DNA of 64,000 nucleotides from Viola odorata (Eukaryota > Streptophyta > Magnoliopsida > Malpighiales > Violaceae): assembly GCA_963691705.1 (NCBI GenBank), contig OY829544.1, positions 8,191,501 to 8,255,500 of the forward strand, written 5' to 3'. Both the position numbers and the translations under genes were made by a program. This document shows, piece after piece, positions 11,904 through 24,454 of this stretch; positions within the stretch are counted from its first letter, which is position 1, and every line of letters starts with the position of its first letter. The notes below the pieces were generated by a model, which was given only the letters and a program-made list of their open reading frames with translations, did no database searches and was not told the origin of the DNA.

Positions 11904-13390
11904 TTTTAATTAAATTAAATTGTACCCCATTCCCATCTTAATTAATCCCAATCTTCTTAATTACTACTCTCATTTCCTCATTTTTATTTTCCTTTATCAT
12001 TGAGTCAAACATCCTGAGTTGAGTCAATCATTAACCAATGGGTTTTGGGTCAACTCGTATACTCTTTTTTTATAATAAATAAATAAATTCATATGCATAA
12101 AATAATAAATGAATGAAAATTAAGGTTTTTATAGTTTTTGAGTTTTTTTTATCGTCCGGGTATCCTCATTATCTTTTTCATAAGAAATTAATCTCGTCCG
12201 AACATGTATCACATCTAACAGTGAGTTTGATTGGCGGAATCAGGAAAAAAAGTGACTCGAAAATTTGAGATTTTGAGTTTTATTATGTTTGGATACGACA
12301 AAGAATCACTCACCCCCGGAATTCAACTTTCCTTGACCGTTTTGACTTTCCCAAAAATGATAGAAAGTGATTCCTTGGTTAGGGGTGGGAGAGTGATCCC
12401 CCTGTAGGGAAAATAATTTTTTTTATTAAATGACATATTTGTCCAAAACTAATTATAAAAAAATAACTTAATAAAGCGTCTTCTTCCTTTTCTGTTTTCT
12501 AAAATTTCACCAAATTATATTATTTACACAAAAATTATATTAATTACACAAAAATTATAATTAATTACATCAAAATTATAATAATTACATCAAAATTATA
12601 ATAATCATATAAAAATTACATATTAATGATGTAAATAATAATAGGTAGAAGAAAATACTGTTAGGAATGGAAACAAATCATCCAAGAAATCCCGATCCTA
12701 GACTTGTCTATTGTTGCAGTTATGTTTTTTTCATTGCTAGAACAATATGTGTCATACTTTGCTATAATTTTCAAAGACTCTAATACGAAGGTTATGTCAT
12801 TTGTCATGTTCTTTAACGTGCAAAAAAACCATAGTCATAAAACAAACTCATTTGATATTTTGATTGTTGAAAGATAGACAATTAAATAGAGAGAAAGTCT
12901 AACGTGTTTAGAGGAAACTGTGTAGTACAATATATATATAAAAAATAATTAGACACCTAATAAAATAACAAAGACACAAATATAGAAAAAAAAGGATAAA
13001 GTAGTTATTTTCTTTACTTTCATTGAGAATTTCCAAGTACAAAACAAACACAATAATGTTATTTTTTCAGAAATTTTAAATCTCAACCAAATACAAAAAA
13101 AGTAACATTCCCCTCAATCACTCTCCTAGGTATCACTCTCCCGGGACAATAATACCAAAGAGGAAAGTAACATTTTGTGAACCAAACGCTGCCTAAAAAT
13201 GAGTGATTTAGGGCTCGTTGAAAATAATTGGGATTAAGTCTACTGAGTTTAATTAGGTTCATTTCATATGCAGGGTCCAATTTAATAATGGGCTTTCTAA
13301 TAATCAACCTCAAAGCCCAAAATTTGTTTTAGATTTTAGGGCCCAACCAATTAACAAAAGCCCCAATCCAAAATCCAACCCATAAGCTTC
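11904..13390. other. intergenic, mostly a degenerate transposon-like segment
   Basis: AT-rich spacer after the EPFL gene. Most of it is the candidate TIR element at 12217-13196. The stretch 12500-12620 repeats CACAAAAATTATA / CATCAAAATTATA words. No gene is seen. Confidence 0.45.
12217..13196. mobile_element. possible non-autonomous TIR element (Harbinger/Tourist- or hAT-like)
   Basis: The left end reads CAGTGAGTTTGATTGGC and the reverse complement of the right end GGCAGCGTTTGGTTCAC. The two align imperfectly over about 17 bases, and TAA flanks both ends. The GTTTGGTT-type end and a 3-bp TAA duplication suggest a PIF/Harbinger MITE. A related left end without a partner lies near 40155-40330 (the AATCAGGAA and TGAGTTTTATTA words recur). 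No coding region is seen inside. Confidence 0.35.
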
Positions 13391-13845
13391 AGCTTCCACT
13401 CGTCTTCCTCCCCTCTCTAGTCTCTCCATTACATTGTGGTTGTCACTGCTCTGATTTTCTCTTTTGATCCGATTAATGACGAGCCAGCTCAGTAGCGATG
13501 GAGATGCAGAGAAAGGGTATACAGGTTGGTATCTATAACCATATTTCTTCTGCAAATGTTAGCCTTTTCTTTTTTACAGGAAAAAAAAATGCTGTTACTG
13601 TTGTTGTAGATGAAACTTTTATACAAATAATGAAAATTTATGCAAAATAGTTGTTGAATAAGATACTTAGGTTATGGAATTGAGTGTATAGGATTAAAAT
13701 TTGATAGCTTTAGTGAAAATAATGGCTGATGATTGATTTGAATGGCATCAAGCAGATTTAATAACTTGAGGAAGAAATTCGATTGAAATTGGGGATTAGC
13801 GTTTGGTCCTGCAAATTTCAAAAGTGATTGGGGTGAGTAGAGAGA

Positions 13846-14772
13846 ATGCATCTCAAGAAAGCACTGTGGAGCTCGGTTAAGAAGGAGGGCTCGAGCGAAG
13901 CAGAAGGGGAGGACCAAGGGGGGTCAGCTACTGTGGTGGATGAGTTGGTAGATTCATTGAACAAGCAGAGATTGTACAGAGAGATTACTCTGGCACTCAG
14001 GACAAGTCTAAGGGATGCGCGCGCTGAATTCTCGTTCCTGAGATTACGTGGCCTTCGTTGTCTTCTCAGCTTCCTCAAATCAGTTTCTGAGTCGGATTTG
14101 ACTATTACTCTCTTCTGCCAAGCACAATCCATACCTGACCTTCAAGTTGTTCCAGTTCTATTTCTGCATCCTCTCAAAGAGACCTCAGCGGAGGAGGATT
14201 ATGTTGACAATGCCAATGTGGAAAATTTGGATTGCATATTCGGTGTTGAGCCTTTGAAAATTACTAGTCCGGCAACAGATGAAGAGGTGGGGCTTGCACT
14301 TCGAGTTTTGGAAGGCTGTTGTTTGCTCCATAGGCAGAGCACGGTCTTGGTGCATCAGCACAAGGCCACTCAGGTCTTGATGCATATATTGTCAACTAGA
14401 GGCGTCCTGGAGAAAGGTGCGTGTTTAGATGCTCTGATCTCAATCATGCTTGACTCATCTACCAATCAAATGGATTTCGAGGAGTGTAATGGTATTGAGG
14501 AAGTTACATTGCTCATTAGGGACAAGCAAGTGGATGAGAATCTTAGGTTGAAATGTGGAGAATTCTTGCTTCTATTCATTGGCCATGTTAATGGAGGGGA
14601 GAGAGCCCCCATGGCGGCTATTCATGAGGATATAAGGCGACTTCTTGGTGAGAAGTCTGCCTCCTTGATATGGGCAGCCAGTCAATTCGGCTCGACTCTT
14701 AATCCTGATCAGCGACTGACTGCATTACATATCCAAGCGCGCAGGGTGCTTGAGTCACTAGACCTGTACTAA
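13846..14772 (+). CDS. Cdc14/SIN-component-like (armadillo-type) protein
   Basis: A single open exon of 308 codons starting MHLKKALWSS; an in-frame TGA lies 12 bp upstream of this ATG. The helical leucine-rich protein has LRGLRCLLSFLKSV around 66-79, LRVLEGCCLLHRQSTV around 154-169, ACLDALISIMLDS and LRLKCGEFLLLFIGHV. These match my recollection of the family named after fission-yeast Cdc14, the septation-initiation-network subunit that partners the Sid1 kinase (not the Cdc14 phosphatase). The plant role is poorly known. A probable untranslated first exon ends near 13524 (GTATACAG before GTTGGT) and contains an ATG at 13477. A 3'UTR intron is plausible at 14789-15120 (AG/GTATGT...TTTTTTGCAG). 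Complete, no lesions. The family call is by eye and could be another ARM-like protein. Confidence 0.72.
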   Translation: MHLKKALWSSVKKEGSSEAEGEDQGGSATVVDELVDSLNKQRLYREITLALRTSLRDARAEFSFLRLRGLRCLLSFLKSVSESDLTITLFCQAQSIPDLQVVPVLFLHPLKETSAEEDYVDNANVENLDCIFGVEPLKITSPATDEEVGLALRVLEGCCLLHRQSTVLVHQHKATQVLMHILSTRGVLEKGACLDALISIMLDSSTNQMDFEECNGIEEVTLLIRDKQVDENLRLKCGEFLLLFIGHVNGGERAPMAAIHEDIRRLLGEKSASLIWAASQFGSTLNPDQRLTALHIQARRVLESLDLY

Positions 14773-14824
14773 TGCAAAACCGGAAAAGGTATGTTTTGAT
14801 GTAAAAGCTTTTGAATGTTGACCG

Positions 14825-14960
14825 TTCATCAGTATTGAACCCAAGAATCGAATCCAAACCTGACTACCTCTCCGCTAAATCCCTAATGGTGTCTACGTTG
14901 GAACTTGGATTATGGATGCTTTAGTTCTTATTGGACTACGGCATTTGCAATTCAACTGTG
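14825..14960 (+). repeat. copy 1 of a direct duplication flanking the F-box pseudogene
   Basis: The stretch containing CTCTCCGCTAAATCCCTAAT, GGTGT, ACGT, AACTTGGA and GCATTTGCAAT recurs in the same order at 17850-17945. It sits in the proposed 3'UTR intron of the Cdc14-like gene. Confidence 0.75.
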
Positions 14961-15589
14961 TGTGAATTCATTTGTGTATTGTGTTCTTTATACTTGATAA
15001 CTAGACCAAAACATCCTCATTAGGAAGATTGTTTTGCTGGGAACTCATGGTCGATTTTTTTGCTTTTCATGGAAAATTTACTCAAATTCAATGTCAGGAA
15101 CGGTATCTGATTTTTTGCAGAACAGAGCGGTACGGAATCTGATGTTTATATTTCGGTAATTCCGAAATTGCTAGAATCTGATGTTGCAAGGTCTTTTACC
15201 AACAGTTATTTTTTAGAACACACCTCACTGATTTGCCTACTGGTAGCATTACTCTAATTAAGAACAAGTAAAAAAATTCCAAATGTAAGTACATGATTAA
15301 AAAAAAAGAATCTAACACTAGAATTAATCATCAATAGAAAGTAGAAACTGGATGTAATGGGAACTCACGATCCAAACAGTCTTTCATCTAACAATACTTC
15401 TAGACGTTCTTGATTCAGTGCAGCCAGCAAGAAACCGGAAAGGATTTGCAGCAACAAGGAGAGAACCTTTCCATATGCGAACTGAAACAGAAGAACTACG
15501 AACCGAAACAATGTTAGTAAAAGTCGTGCCCATAGTGACCAAGTTTACGAATCGAAACTAACATAAAACTTAGATCTGTAGCCTAGGCA

Positions 15590-17535
15590 ATTAACAGATT
15601 CTTCTGATTAGGAGAAATCCAAAGCATGGCATCTAAAGCTTCAGTAACTTCATGATCTCTCCAGTGCGGACAAAATCTAACATTAAACTCCTTGAGACTC
15701 TACAATGTAGGCGACAGAGCTTCCCTCACTTCACTGAGAACAACATAACATTTAACAGCAGAATCAAATAAGTTAGAATTGAAAAACTGGATAACGGGAA
15801 TTGTCGAATGTCGCTAGTAAATCTGATCGTCGAATCCTTGTATAAAGACAGTAAGTCCTTCTGACAGGGCGAGTGATATGTTGGGAGAAAATGAGAAATA
15901 TCCGGCATCATAACGAAGTGTCTGTAGATTTGGCGTATGAACATCTACTCGAGACACACACGTGGGTTCTTATGTAAGCACAACATTTTAAGACTATCAC
16001 TTACAATTTTGGGATTTTCCAGGAAGCTGCAACCTGACACGGTCAATTCCTCGAGGAAACGAAGCTGCGGGATGCGGGATTTGAGTAAGTATACTGAGTA
16101 ACCATTCCTCCCTTATAAGATAGATGTGAGAGAGTTCTAGAGTTCTCAAATTCTTGTAGCAAGTGGCCAGATTGATAGCCTGAGGGAAATATAGTTCCAC
16201 AAGACAAACTGTGAAGAGGATTTGAAGATCCAAGTCGTCCAACGTACAGATTCATCAGTTTAACAAGACTGCGCACACTTAATATTTTGAAACCTGCACT
16301 AGAAGAAAGATGCAAGTCCTCAAGGAGTGGACACCCCGCGAGCAGATTGCGGATCGATTCATCATCTGCAACAACTCCCGAAAGTTTCAGTTTTTTCAAG
16401 AAAGATAGGTTTACTACTGAGGAAAAACTCAATTTACAGCCCTCAAGGTTGTTTAGCTCCGCTAAACATGTCTAGCCTTAACAAATCCTGGCACAACATA
16501 TTCTCTATCATTATCAAATGTTTCGAAATTAAGAGTCAAGCTTTTCACATTGCTTTGGATGGATGATATGAGCTTAAAGGCTCCAGCTCGTCCTTATGTC
16601 TTGCCCGGACCAGCCTTGGATCTCACGGCGAAAACTAGCACATTAGGGACTGTTTTGGTGATCAAGGCAGCCAAGTCAGCCGGCCTTCCTAGCTTGGCCT
16701 TCTTAGGTTTAAATAAAAGGGTTATTTTAGGGTTTTCTATGTAATAATTCTCAAACTATAAATAGAAGGAGATAGCCTCTTTTATAGCTTGTCTTTGATT
16801 TGATTGTTATTTCTCTAAGACCAAACCCTAATGTAGCTTAGGTAATTTAGGGTTCTTAAAACTAGCACTTCATCTTCTTTACTTTGTAACAAGGTTGCTC
16901 AAGCAAGTTCTTGAGAGGGTTTGTTGGGTATTGAAGTTATATACTTATTGTTCATCTAAACACTCTCCTTTTCATCCATTAATCCGCTGCACAATCCGCA
17001 CTCCTTCTAGCGACGTTATCTTCTCCATTATTCCATCTATTGCCGCTGCCCTTAAACTCCATACAAATCCGGATCCATCCATCCACCCAAACACCAATTA
17101 TCCATGTGTTTACCACCTCCCAAAGGAGACTAGATCCTTGCTGCCTTCATCTCACGGTTTCATCTCCGAATCGAAGTCGAGCTCTTATCAATGGCGTAGC
17201 GAAAGCATCGATCAATTTGAGGACTGGATTCTGGATTATAATTTTTCATAACAAGCCTAAACTCTTGTAAGCTGACTCTATTCCCGAGTCGAGATGACAA
17301 AGCTTTTTCCGCCAGATTAATCATTTCTTTCCTCCTCTTTCCTACTTCTGTTCCAGAACAGAGAATTTAGAGTACATCACGAAACCTCAGTAAATCTCAG
17401 AACTGGGAGAGTGTTCCACGCGCACAGCCATGTATTGGAGACTGCACGCACCTGAAGAATCTGTTTCTGGTCGTCGGTGAGGGAAGACAGGATGTGATGC
17501 AGCAACGGCTCTGGTAATTCGGAGATGCGATCCAT
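15590..17535 (-). pseudogene. F-box/LRR (RNI-like) pseudogene split by a solo LTR
   Basis: Reading leftward from ATG 17535: an F-box (MDRISELPEPLLHHILSSLT, then WLCAWNTLPVLRFTEV), a block starting MINLAEKALSSRLGNRVSL, a 627-bp LTR insertion, SNVKSLTLNFETFDND, LRR-like SFLKKLKLSGVVADDESIRN and LEDLHLSS, then LDLQILFTVCLVELYFPQA in another frame, and near 15640 LKEFNVRFCPHW. There are in-frame stops and at least three frameshifts (about 17385, 16445 and 16225). Intact relatives are F-box proteins with C-terminal LRR/FBD-like repeats that act as SCF substrate receptors. Deleting the LTR and one target copy restores QIDRCFRYAIQSNVKS across the junction, but the other lesions remain, so the locus is dead. 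Which lesion came first cannot be told. Confidence 0.85.
16564..17190 (+). mobile_element. solo LTR (627 bp) inserted in F-box coding sequence
   Basis: It begins TGATATGAGCT and ends AGCTCTTATCA, so TG...CA is embedded in an 11-bp near-perfect inverted repeat. The flanks are ATGGA and ATGGC, a 5-bp target duplication with one mismatch (the ATGGC side fits the host frame). A TATA box, TATAAATAG, lies at 16757-16765, consistent with a plus-oriented U3/R/U5. No internal region or second LTR is present, so it is a product of LTR-LTR recombination. Confidence 0.8.
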
Positions 17536-17599
17536 TGATTCAGCTCTTGCATAACTAGCTAGATTCCTCCTCATTCCTCTGGGAATTACTATCATACGT

Positions 17600-18480
17600 C
17601 GATCAAGTTTCCTTTTGTTTTTTTACTATGACTTTATTTATTTATTTATGGAAGTTAAGTACTAGTATGATATTATTACCATCATATGTCGGTTAATATA
17701 TCATATTTAACTTTCATAAAATAAAAATAAAAATAAAAATAACAATAATATCATACTTAACCATCTCCAGTTCTTGATTGATCTCCATGGCTTCTATCTC
17801 CAGTTCTTCACCCATGGACATTTTCTAGCTTGCTCTATCACCATTGAACGCAAAAATTGAATCTAACCCGATTACCCTCTCCGCTAAATGCCTAATGGTG
17901 TTTACGTCAGAAACTTGGACTGTGGCATTTGCAATACAAAGGGTGGCTCCCGATTATCTCCATTTTCTAGACTCAAACTGATGCTTTAGATTTAACTTGG
18001 CAGTTACCGGTCAGAGGATTCAGTAGCCGAAAACAGTAGGCAGACAGCAGTGAAGTAGTTGGAATGAAACATATGCCGGAGCTTACTAAGCATCAGTTGG
18101 CCAATAAACATAGTAGAGAGGTCGATTTCCAGCCACAAACTAAGTCTCTTCTCAAATTATTTCTTCTATACAAATACAAACTCTTGTAACAGGGACTGCT
18201 CACAACTCACAAGTGACAACTAACCGCCGGAATAAGGTAGGCGGGAAGAACAAGACGAAGAAGTACTCGGCTATCTCAAGCTATGCAACTATTATACATG
18301 CTACTGATCAATATTACACAAACGCTAAATTATATGCACCACATAAGTACATTGCCTTGGAATAGCTATACAAACTGTACAATGTTTCTGGATGCATTTG
18401 TCCGCGGAGGGATCTTTTCGTTTTGCCTCCCTCGCTAACTTGCCTCACACCCCGCATTTACCGGATCAGCAAGTCATTGT
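17600..18480. other. intergenic between F-box pseudogene and CIPK24
   Basis: No gene is seen. It contains copy 2 of the direct duplication (17850-17945) and, toward its right end, the 3'UTR of the CIPK24-type gene on the minus strand. Confidence 0.5.
17850..17945 (+). repeat. copy 2 of the direct duplication
   Basis: It matches 14825-14960 with substitutions and a deletion of about 30 bp. The two copies are 3 kb apart in the same orientation and bracket the F-box pseudogene. Confidence 0.75.
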
Positions 18481-21400
18481 CTAAAGCATGTTGGAATTTC
18501 CACCCTCTCTTGGTCTCCATATGATGTTCTCTAGCTTAGCACAGAAAGCCTTGTAGAACTGCAAACAAAAACGAGTGGATTATGGTTTCTGTTCTCGACA
18601 AACATGCAGCAACATAACAATAAGGTGACTTCTGTTTCACATATAATGCAACTTCTGTTGAGAACCTATGATTATAAGGGTCCTTAGTGCCAGTTTGGAT
18701 GCAAATCAAGAGTGGTATATCATTGTACATGAAAGGACAAATTTCAAAAGAAGTAAGTACCTTGTGATATTCAAGGGTATCGCCAGAAGCTTTCCGGACA
18801 TCTACCATGAAAAGTGACGGTGCAACTTCAAAAACCTACGCACAAATGAAATCAGTTTAGAGCTTAGTACCTTAATCCTTACAATTGCATTACTGAGAAA
18901 CAGAGAGAGAACAGAGGACAAATCATATTGGAAGTTACCTCCAGAACAACTGCAAATGGTCCGGCCCTATTTGCAGATCTTCCTTCAAGTCTAGTCTGCC
19001 AGAATAGTTGTTTTTAGAGAATGTGGGGATTACATGCTTAAATCATTGTGATACCGAACACATTACAACCAAATTAACCAACATCATAACTAACTTTTAT
19101 ACATAGCAAATCACCCAGTGGATAACTTTTACAAATTGATATAGGAGAAAGGGGGAATAATAGTATTAAAAGGAACAATCCGAATAAAAAAGGAATCCTT
19201 GCAAAACTTCACACCAGCAAGTCAAAAATGGTATTGAACCCATGGTGCTTAACCAAACTAACTTATCAATCTATGCTATGAACTGATAAGCAAAACACAC
19301 CTTGTAATGTCGTGTATGAACCTTGAGACCCATTGATACTGCAACAGCTTCGATATTTGAAATTATAATTTTTGCTGGTTTGCGGGATATGAACCGAGTT
19401 TGCCGCTTTACATAATCCTGCCAGGTTTTAAATCATCAGTGTCTCCTTTTTTTCGAGATCAAAATCAAAGCAAACAATCTAAACACAAAAGCTCTGAAGA
19501 AACCAATTAAAGAAAGTTTCAGAGAAGGTGCCAAGATTTATATAGTAGAATTTTCTCAATATCGGTACTGGAAATCACATAACAAGTTGACAGATTGGAT
19601 ATTCAAGCCCATGAAGGTAATTACATTGATCTTAATCACGTCTCCACCATCTCATTTTTCCAAAATGAAATTTATTTCAAATCATCTCCCGAGAAAGCAG
19701 CATTATCGCAAGCCCCATCCAGCCATATAAAAGAGGTATTGATGTAATGGTATCACTACAGCAGGCTAAGAATTTGATTTTGGCATCTAAATGCAATGAT
19801 TCAGAAATGTATTATATACCTGTCGCCTATCAAACAATGCTGATAGATTCAAGCCTTGGGACAGCGTAATCATCTCAAATGCATTCATCACTAAAGGACC
19901 TCCCTCAGTATTCACTGAATGCTCTGCTACATACTTGTCCTGTACATGACAACACTGCAAATAGAGGAATTAAAGAGAGAAAAGGGTCACTGAAAGCCAC
20001 CAGCGCCAAATATATTTATATATGTATATAAGTATTTTTATTAATTTCAACACGGGACAAGCAACGAAGCCAACCTCAATGTCATCAAAAACTGCACGAA
20101 CATCGTCCAAGTTCACTTCCTCAGCTTCACTATGCCTGGCAGGCAAGTAGTTTTTCCGAAACCATGGATCTTTCTTGATTCCCACAATTCGTATTCGCTG
20201 CATTAAGCAAGAATCAATTTTAAAAGTAAAGAAACGAATATTGTCTTACAAAAGCTCTACTGTCATATGGTGACAACCGTAATTAGTAAATCATATCAGA
20301 ACCACAATGAAGAAGACCAAGATGAATTGTTATGAAGTGCAACTCCTACACCATCAAGTCCAAGCAAGGTAATTTGTTTAGATGCAATAAATACAAGTTT
20401 CCAAGACCATGTTATTGCAGTAACATAAAGTGGTTCAGATCTTTTTGTTGGTCTTAGTATCCCAAGTTAATATTATGGGCCATGTATTTAAAGATTTTCT
20501 ACAGAGTTTTTTATACTGTACCTATGTAGAAACAGAAACATTAGAAGTGATATAAATATAAATGTATAGATCCACCAGCATAAACTTGGAGCCATACTTT
20601 TAAACTTCATGTGATAATTTTACTAAAACAACCCAGGACAAAAGAGCTGAAACTTATGTTATCACATCAACCCAAATGTTTTGTTCTTCCAACGACATCC
20701 TATTCCTACTAGTTTCCCTCAAAATTCTGCGTCTTCCTTACTTAAATCAAAATTTGAAGAAACATATTTTATTGAAGTCCTAAAATTTCCTGGCACTTTG
20801 AAAATAAATCACAAGAGGAATTACTTAGTCAATTTACAATTTAATTATTGTGATCAAAGGGTCACTGAAATGACTCCCTGAATCCAGTTTAGCATATACA
20901 ATGTTATGATCATTTTATCAAAATTCTGAACCCATTACATCTTTGATATGGTGGAAAAAATACTCACAGTTCTTGGATTTGGATCAAGTATCTTATCTAT
21001 CAATGCCTTTGCCCCAGGAGAAAACCAAAATGGACAAGAATATTCCGCAACATTTATCTGAGATCAACCAGAATAGTTAGAAGTCTCGAAACCTACCTGT
21101 GAAATGTAAAAGCTTATATAGTTGCAGGAGAGAATAGGTAAAGAGGAAGGTCCATGCAGTGCTAGTCCCCATACATCAAGAGGACAGATTAAATGGTCAT
21201 CAATGTTTTTCCCAAACAGAAACTTCCATAGACAAGGAGTTCAAAGCAGCTGTGGACACAGTACATGCAAAAGCATCTACATCCATAACGGCCAAAAAAG
21301 AATAGGCGATTGCATGTACGGTCTTTTGCAGCGATATTGGTTTAGAAAAATGAGACACTTAAAAAGTGAAATACATAACCTACTATTCATTCGTCCAAAA

Positions 21401-23160
21401 CAAATAAGAGGACAGGTAACCTTTTGGTACAATGTTGGGAGGTCTATCTCATCAAATGGAAGGTATCCTGCCATTATAACAAAGAGGATCACTCCGCATG
21501 ACCACACATCAGCAGCTGCCCCATCATAACCCTCCTCGCCAAGAACCTGATAAGGAGTACTTTAGTGTGATAAGTCCCAACACATTAGGAAACCCAAGAA
21601 ACTTTACAATTGATAATTAAACTATTGAAAACGTTTAAAATCCAAACTACAAACAAAATGAAGCTAAAGCGATGTCTAATCAATCAAAATTACATGGAAG
21701 AGATATACAGCAACATAAATTTATAAAAACTGGTAATGAAAGAGGAAAAAGAGAAGCAGCAATGAAAAAAAGTAATAAACTAGTTTCAATAGTTCAGCAG
21801 TCCAATGGGGTCATATATATCCTCTACCGAGAACCACCCAGCCAAAAACAAAGGAAGAAAAGAGTTAAGAGCAAACAAAAGTTTGATGGGATTCTTCAGA
21901 GCTTCAGACATATACCTCAGGAGCAACATAATTTGGGGTTCCACAGGTAGTATGAAGAAGTCCAACACCCTGCACAAAGGTAGAAGGAAAATTACACTGA
22001 GTATCTGGATCAGAGAAGTGAAAAGCATTATAAGTATACAAAGAAGTACAGCTTGGTGTTAACTAAGGCAAACAGGAAACGTGGAGCTTACCTTTTGGGG
22101 CAAAGCGCTCAATCCAAAGTCAGAAACCTTCAAATTTCCATAAGTATCAAGAAGAAGATTTTCAGGCTGCAAAATGGATAATATTTGAGCAAGACTAGAG
22201 TATGACATGTTGTATCAAACTGCAGGCATAAGAAGTTTAAATGCTAAGCACACCAATTACCTTAAGGTCTCGGTGGTACACACCCTTGCTGTGACAATGA
22301 TCAACCGCGTCTATAAGCTGCTGAAAGTACCGTCTAGATTCATCTTCAGAAAGCCTTCTTTGGTGAACCTGCATAACCACACAAGGTCAAGTAAAGATAA
22401 GCATACCTATTGTCTCAAAAGAAAAAAATGCCATATTGGATATCATGCAGGAACAATCATCAAGAGCATGCAAGCTAACAAGAAATAGTAGACTTACAAT
22501 TTTATCGAATAGCTCCCCTCCAGTAACAAACTCCAGAATAATATATATCTTCGTCCGGCTCGCCAAAACCTTAAAACAATTACCGAAAAAAGGGGTAGGA
22601 AGACTTAGCAATGAAATAGATGCATTAGTGAAAAAGAATAAAGAAGAAGTTAGGCAGCAAGCCAAGAAACATTAACCCGACAGCAGGGACACATAACAAG
22701 AGATACTCGCTACACACATATATACCCAACTTTGCTCTTTATATACCAAAAGTGCTCTGTTTGCTCTTGCTCTAATTAGAAGTGTAAACGCCATTAACAG
22801 AGACAAAAGAAGGAAAACGAGCATACCTCGTGCAGCCTAACTATATTAGGATGCCTAACTATCTTCATAATAGATATCTCAGTCTTAATCTGCAAAAAGT
22901 ACCCAAAATTCAGACAATTTAAACAAAGCCAGTACCAAACTTATGATGACAAAAACACGATACATGATTGCGTTAAGTGTTACCTGATCAACCATTTTGT
23001 GCTTTAAGATGGTGGTTTTGGCCATGACCTTCATAGCTACACTCTCTCCGGTCTCCGTGTTCACCGCAAACTTAACCTTAGCAAATGTCCCTTCTCCGAT
23101 CGTCCTCCCCACCTCATATTTCCCAACTTTTCTGGTCACCTTCTTCTTCATGGTGATCAT
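18481..23160 (-). CDS. CIPK24: CBL-interacting protein kinase, CIPK24/SOS2 type
   Basis: Fourteen exons, all introns phase 0 with GT-AG ends (listed high to low): 22984-23160, 22827-22889, 22498-22569, 22261-22368, 22092-22166, 21916-21969, 21421-21546, 20968-21057, 20075-20197, 19820-19939, 19301-19417, 18939-18995, 18761-18835, 18481-18558. They encode 444 residues. Kinase domain: glycine loop GEGTFAKV at 22-29, Lys44, HRDLK 136-140, DFG 156-158, activation loop ending APE at 181-183. The NAF/FISL motif starts at Asn315 ([19 protein letters not shown]), followed by the PPI-type region [17 protein letters not shown]2 of Arabidopsis (446 aa) phosphorylates the plasma-membrane Na+/H+ antiporter SOS1 when recruited by the calcium sensor SOS3/CBL4. 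Near-identity of exons 7-11 to SOS2, for example IKKDPWFR and EEVNLDD, supports the ortholog call. The second Met (23151) is an equally possible start. No lesions. Confidence 0.95.
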
Positions 23161-23449
23161 GATTATCCTGACAGTTATGGTGATTCGTTCGCGTTCATTT
23201 CACATCCAATTCCTTCTCTGAATACCGACGAAAGAAAAAACGAAGGAGATAAAGTTATCGATTCGCGAATCGGGGGAAAGGAAACGCAACCGCTTTGGAA
23301 GGAGGCAATGAGGAGAAAAGTGTGGAGATTCTGACCTGTAAATGGAATGAGAATTCGGGGCCGGAATTTTGAGAAATGGATCGCCGGAGGTCCGACAAGT
23401 GAGTAGCTGATATAAATTGACCGAATTAAATAAGGAAACTTGCATTTTA

Positions 23450-24454
23450 CTGTACGATTTATTTAATATTTAATATTAAATTAATAGACAGTTGTGTTCT
23501 TAAAGTATAGATTTGAATATTTTTATTTAAATCAGAACAATCCTAAATTAATTAATTCGCGTACATTTAGTTTCAAATTAAATATTAAAAAGTTTATGTT
23601 TTTTTTCTCTTTTCTAATTTATTAATATTTCTTCTCTTTTTGTCTCGACTATTGAATTTGTTTTTATTACTTGTAATTTACCAATAATTTACCACATGGA
23701 GTACTTTATTGTGTTTTTATGCTCGCGGGAGACCAACTTTATCGATATTGATTTTCTTTCTTGTCATGCTTTCTGTGCATGTGATGAGTTGAGTCACATT
23801 TTTCATGCTCTTTAAATTCGATTTTCGCGTTCTGTAGTTAAATTCGATTCTATGTGAAATAGTTGACTCTAATACCAGTTTTGCCAAATCTAAAACATAA
23901 AAGTTCAAGTTAAGTTAAAAGAATCTGTATGAAATAAAACAATACCTTGGCAATCACTGTTTGGTATAGTTTCCAACTCCATTATCAGAAGAATCTGTAT
24001 GAAATAAAACAATACTTTCGTCAATGAATAATTTCAAATAAAATCGACAAATTTTAAGTTTTTAACATTTTGATGGATGATTAACTACTGTTTATCCCTT
24101 GTATCGAGTAATTTTGTAGTTTGAAATAACCTTCTACATGATACTGAACAACAAAAGTATCTCACAGTAGAGTCTAAGAAAATTAGGTCTCTTATATAAA
24201 GAGAGATGATTTTTTCTTCACAAGGGAAGCAAAAAAATCTCATTTCCCAAAGATTATTGTTCATCATTCTCATGTATAGACAGAACTAGAAGAACTAAGC
24301 ATGTCTAAATTAGTAGTAAAAGTGCCCACCTTCACACAGTATAAAACCTACCTAATCATAATCATTGCTTGGATGCCTTGATTTCAATATCTAAGGTTCC
24401 GTAGTCATAAGCCCATAGAAAACAATAAAGTATATACATTAACCAGTTTAGGAT
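23450..24454. other. AT-rich intergenic spacer upstream of CIPK24
   Basis: Should include the CIPK24 promoter (minus strand). A short direct repeat, AGAATCTGTATGAAATAAAA, occurs at about 23922 and 23990. No gene is recognised. Confidence 0.5.

Noticed and set aside
16895..17251. 118-codon plus-strand frame
   Set aside because: It spans the edge of the solo LTR and antisense F-box sequence, so it is not a gene.
21122..21529. 135-codon plus-strand frame
   Set aside because: Antisense of CIPK24 exon 7 and its flanking intron.
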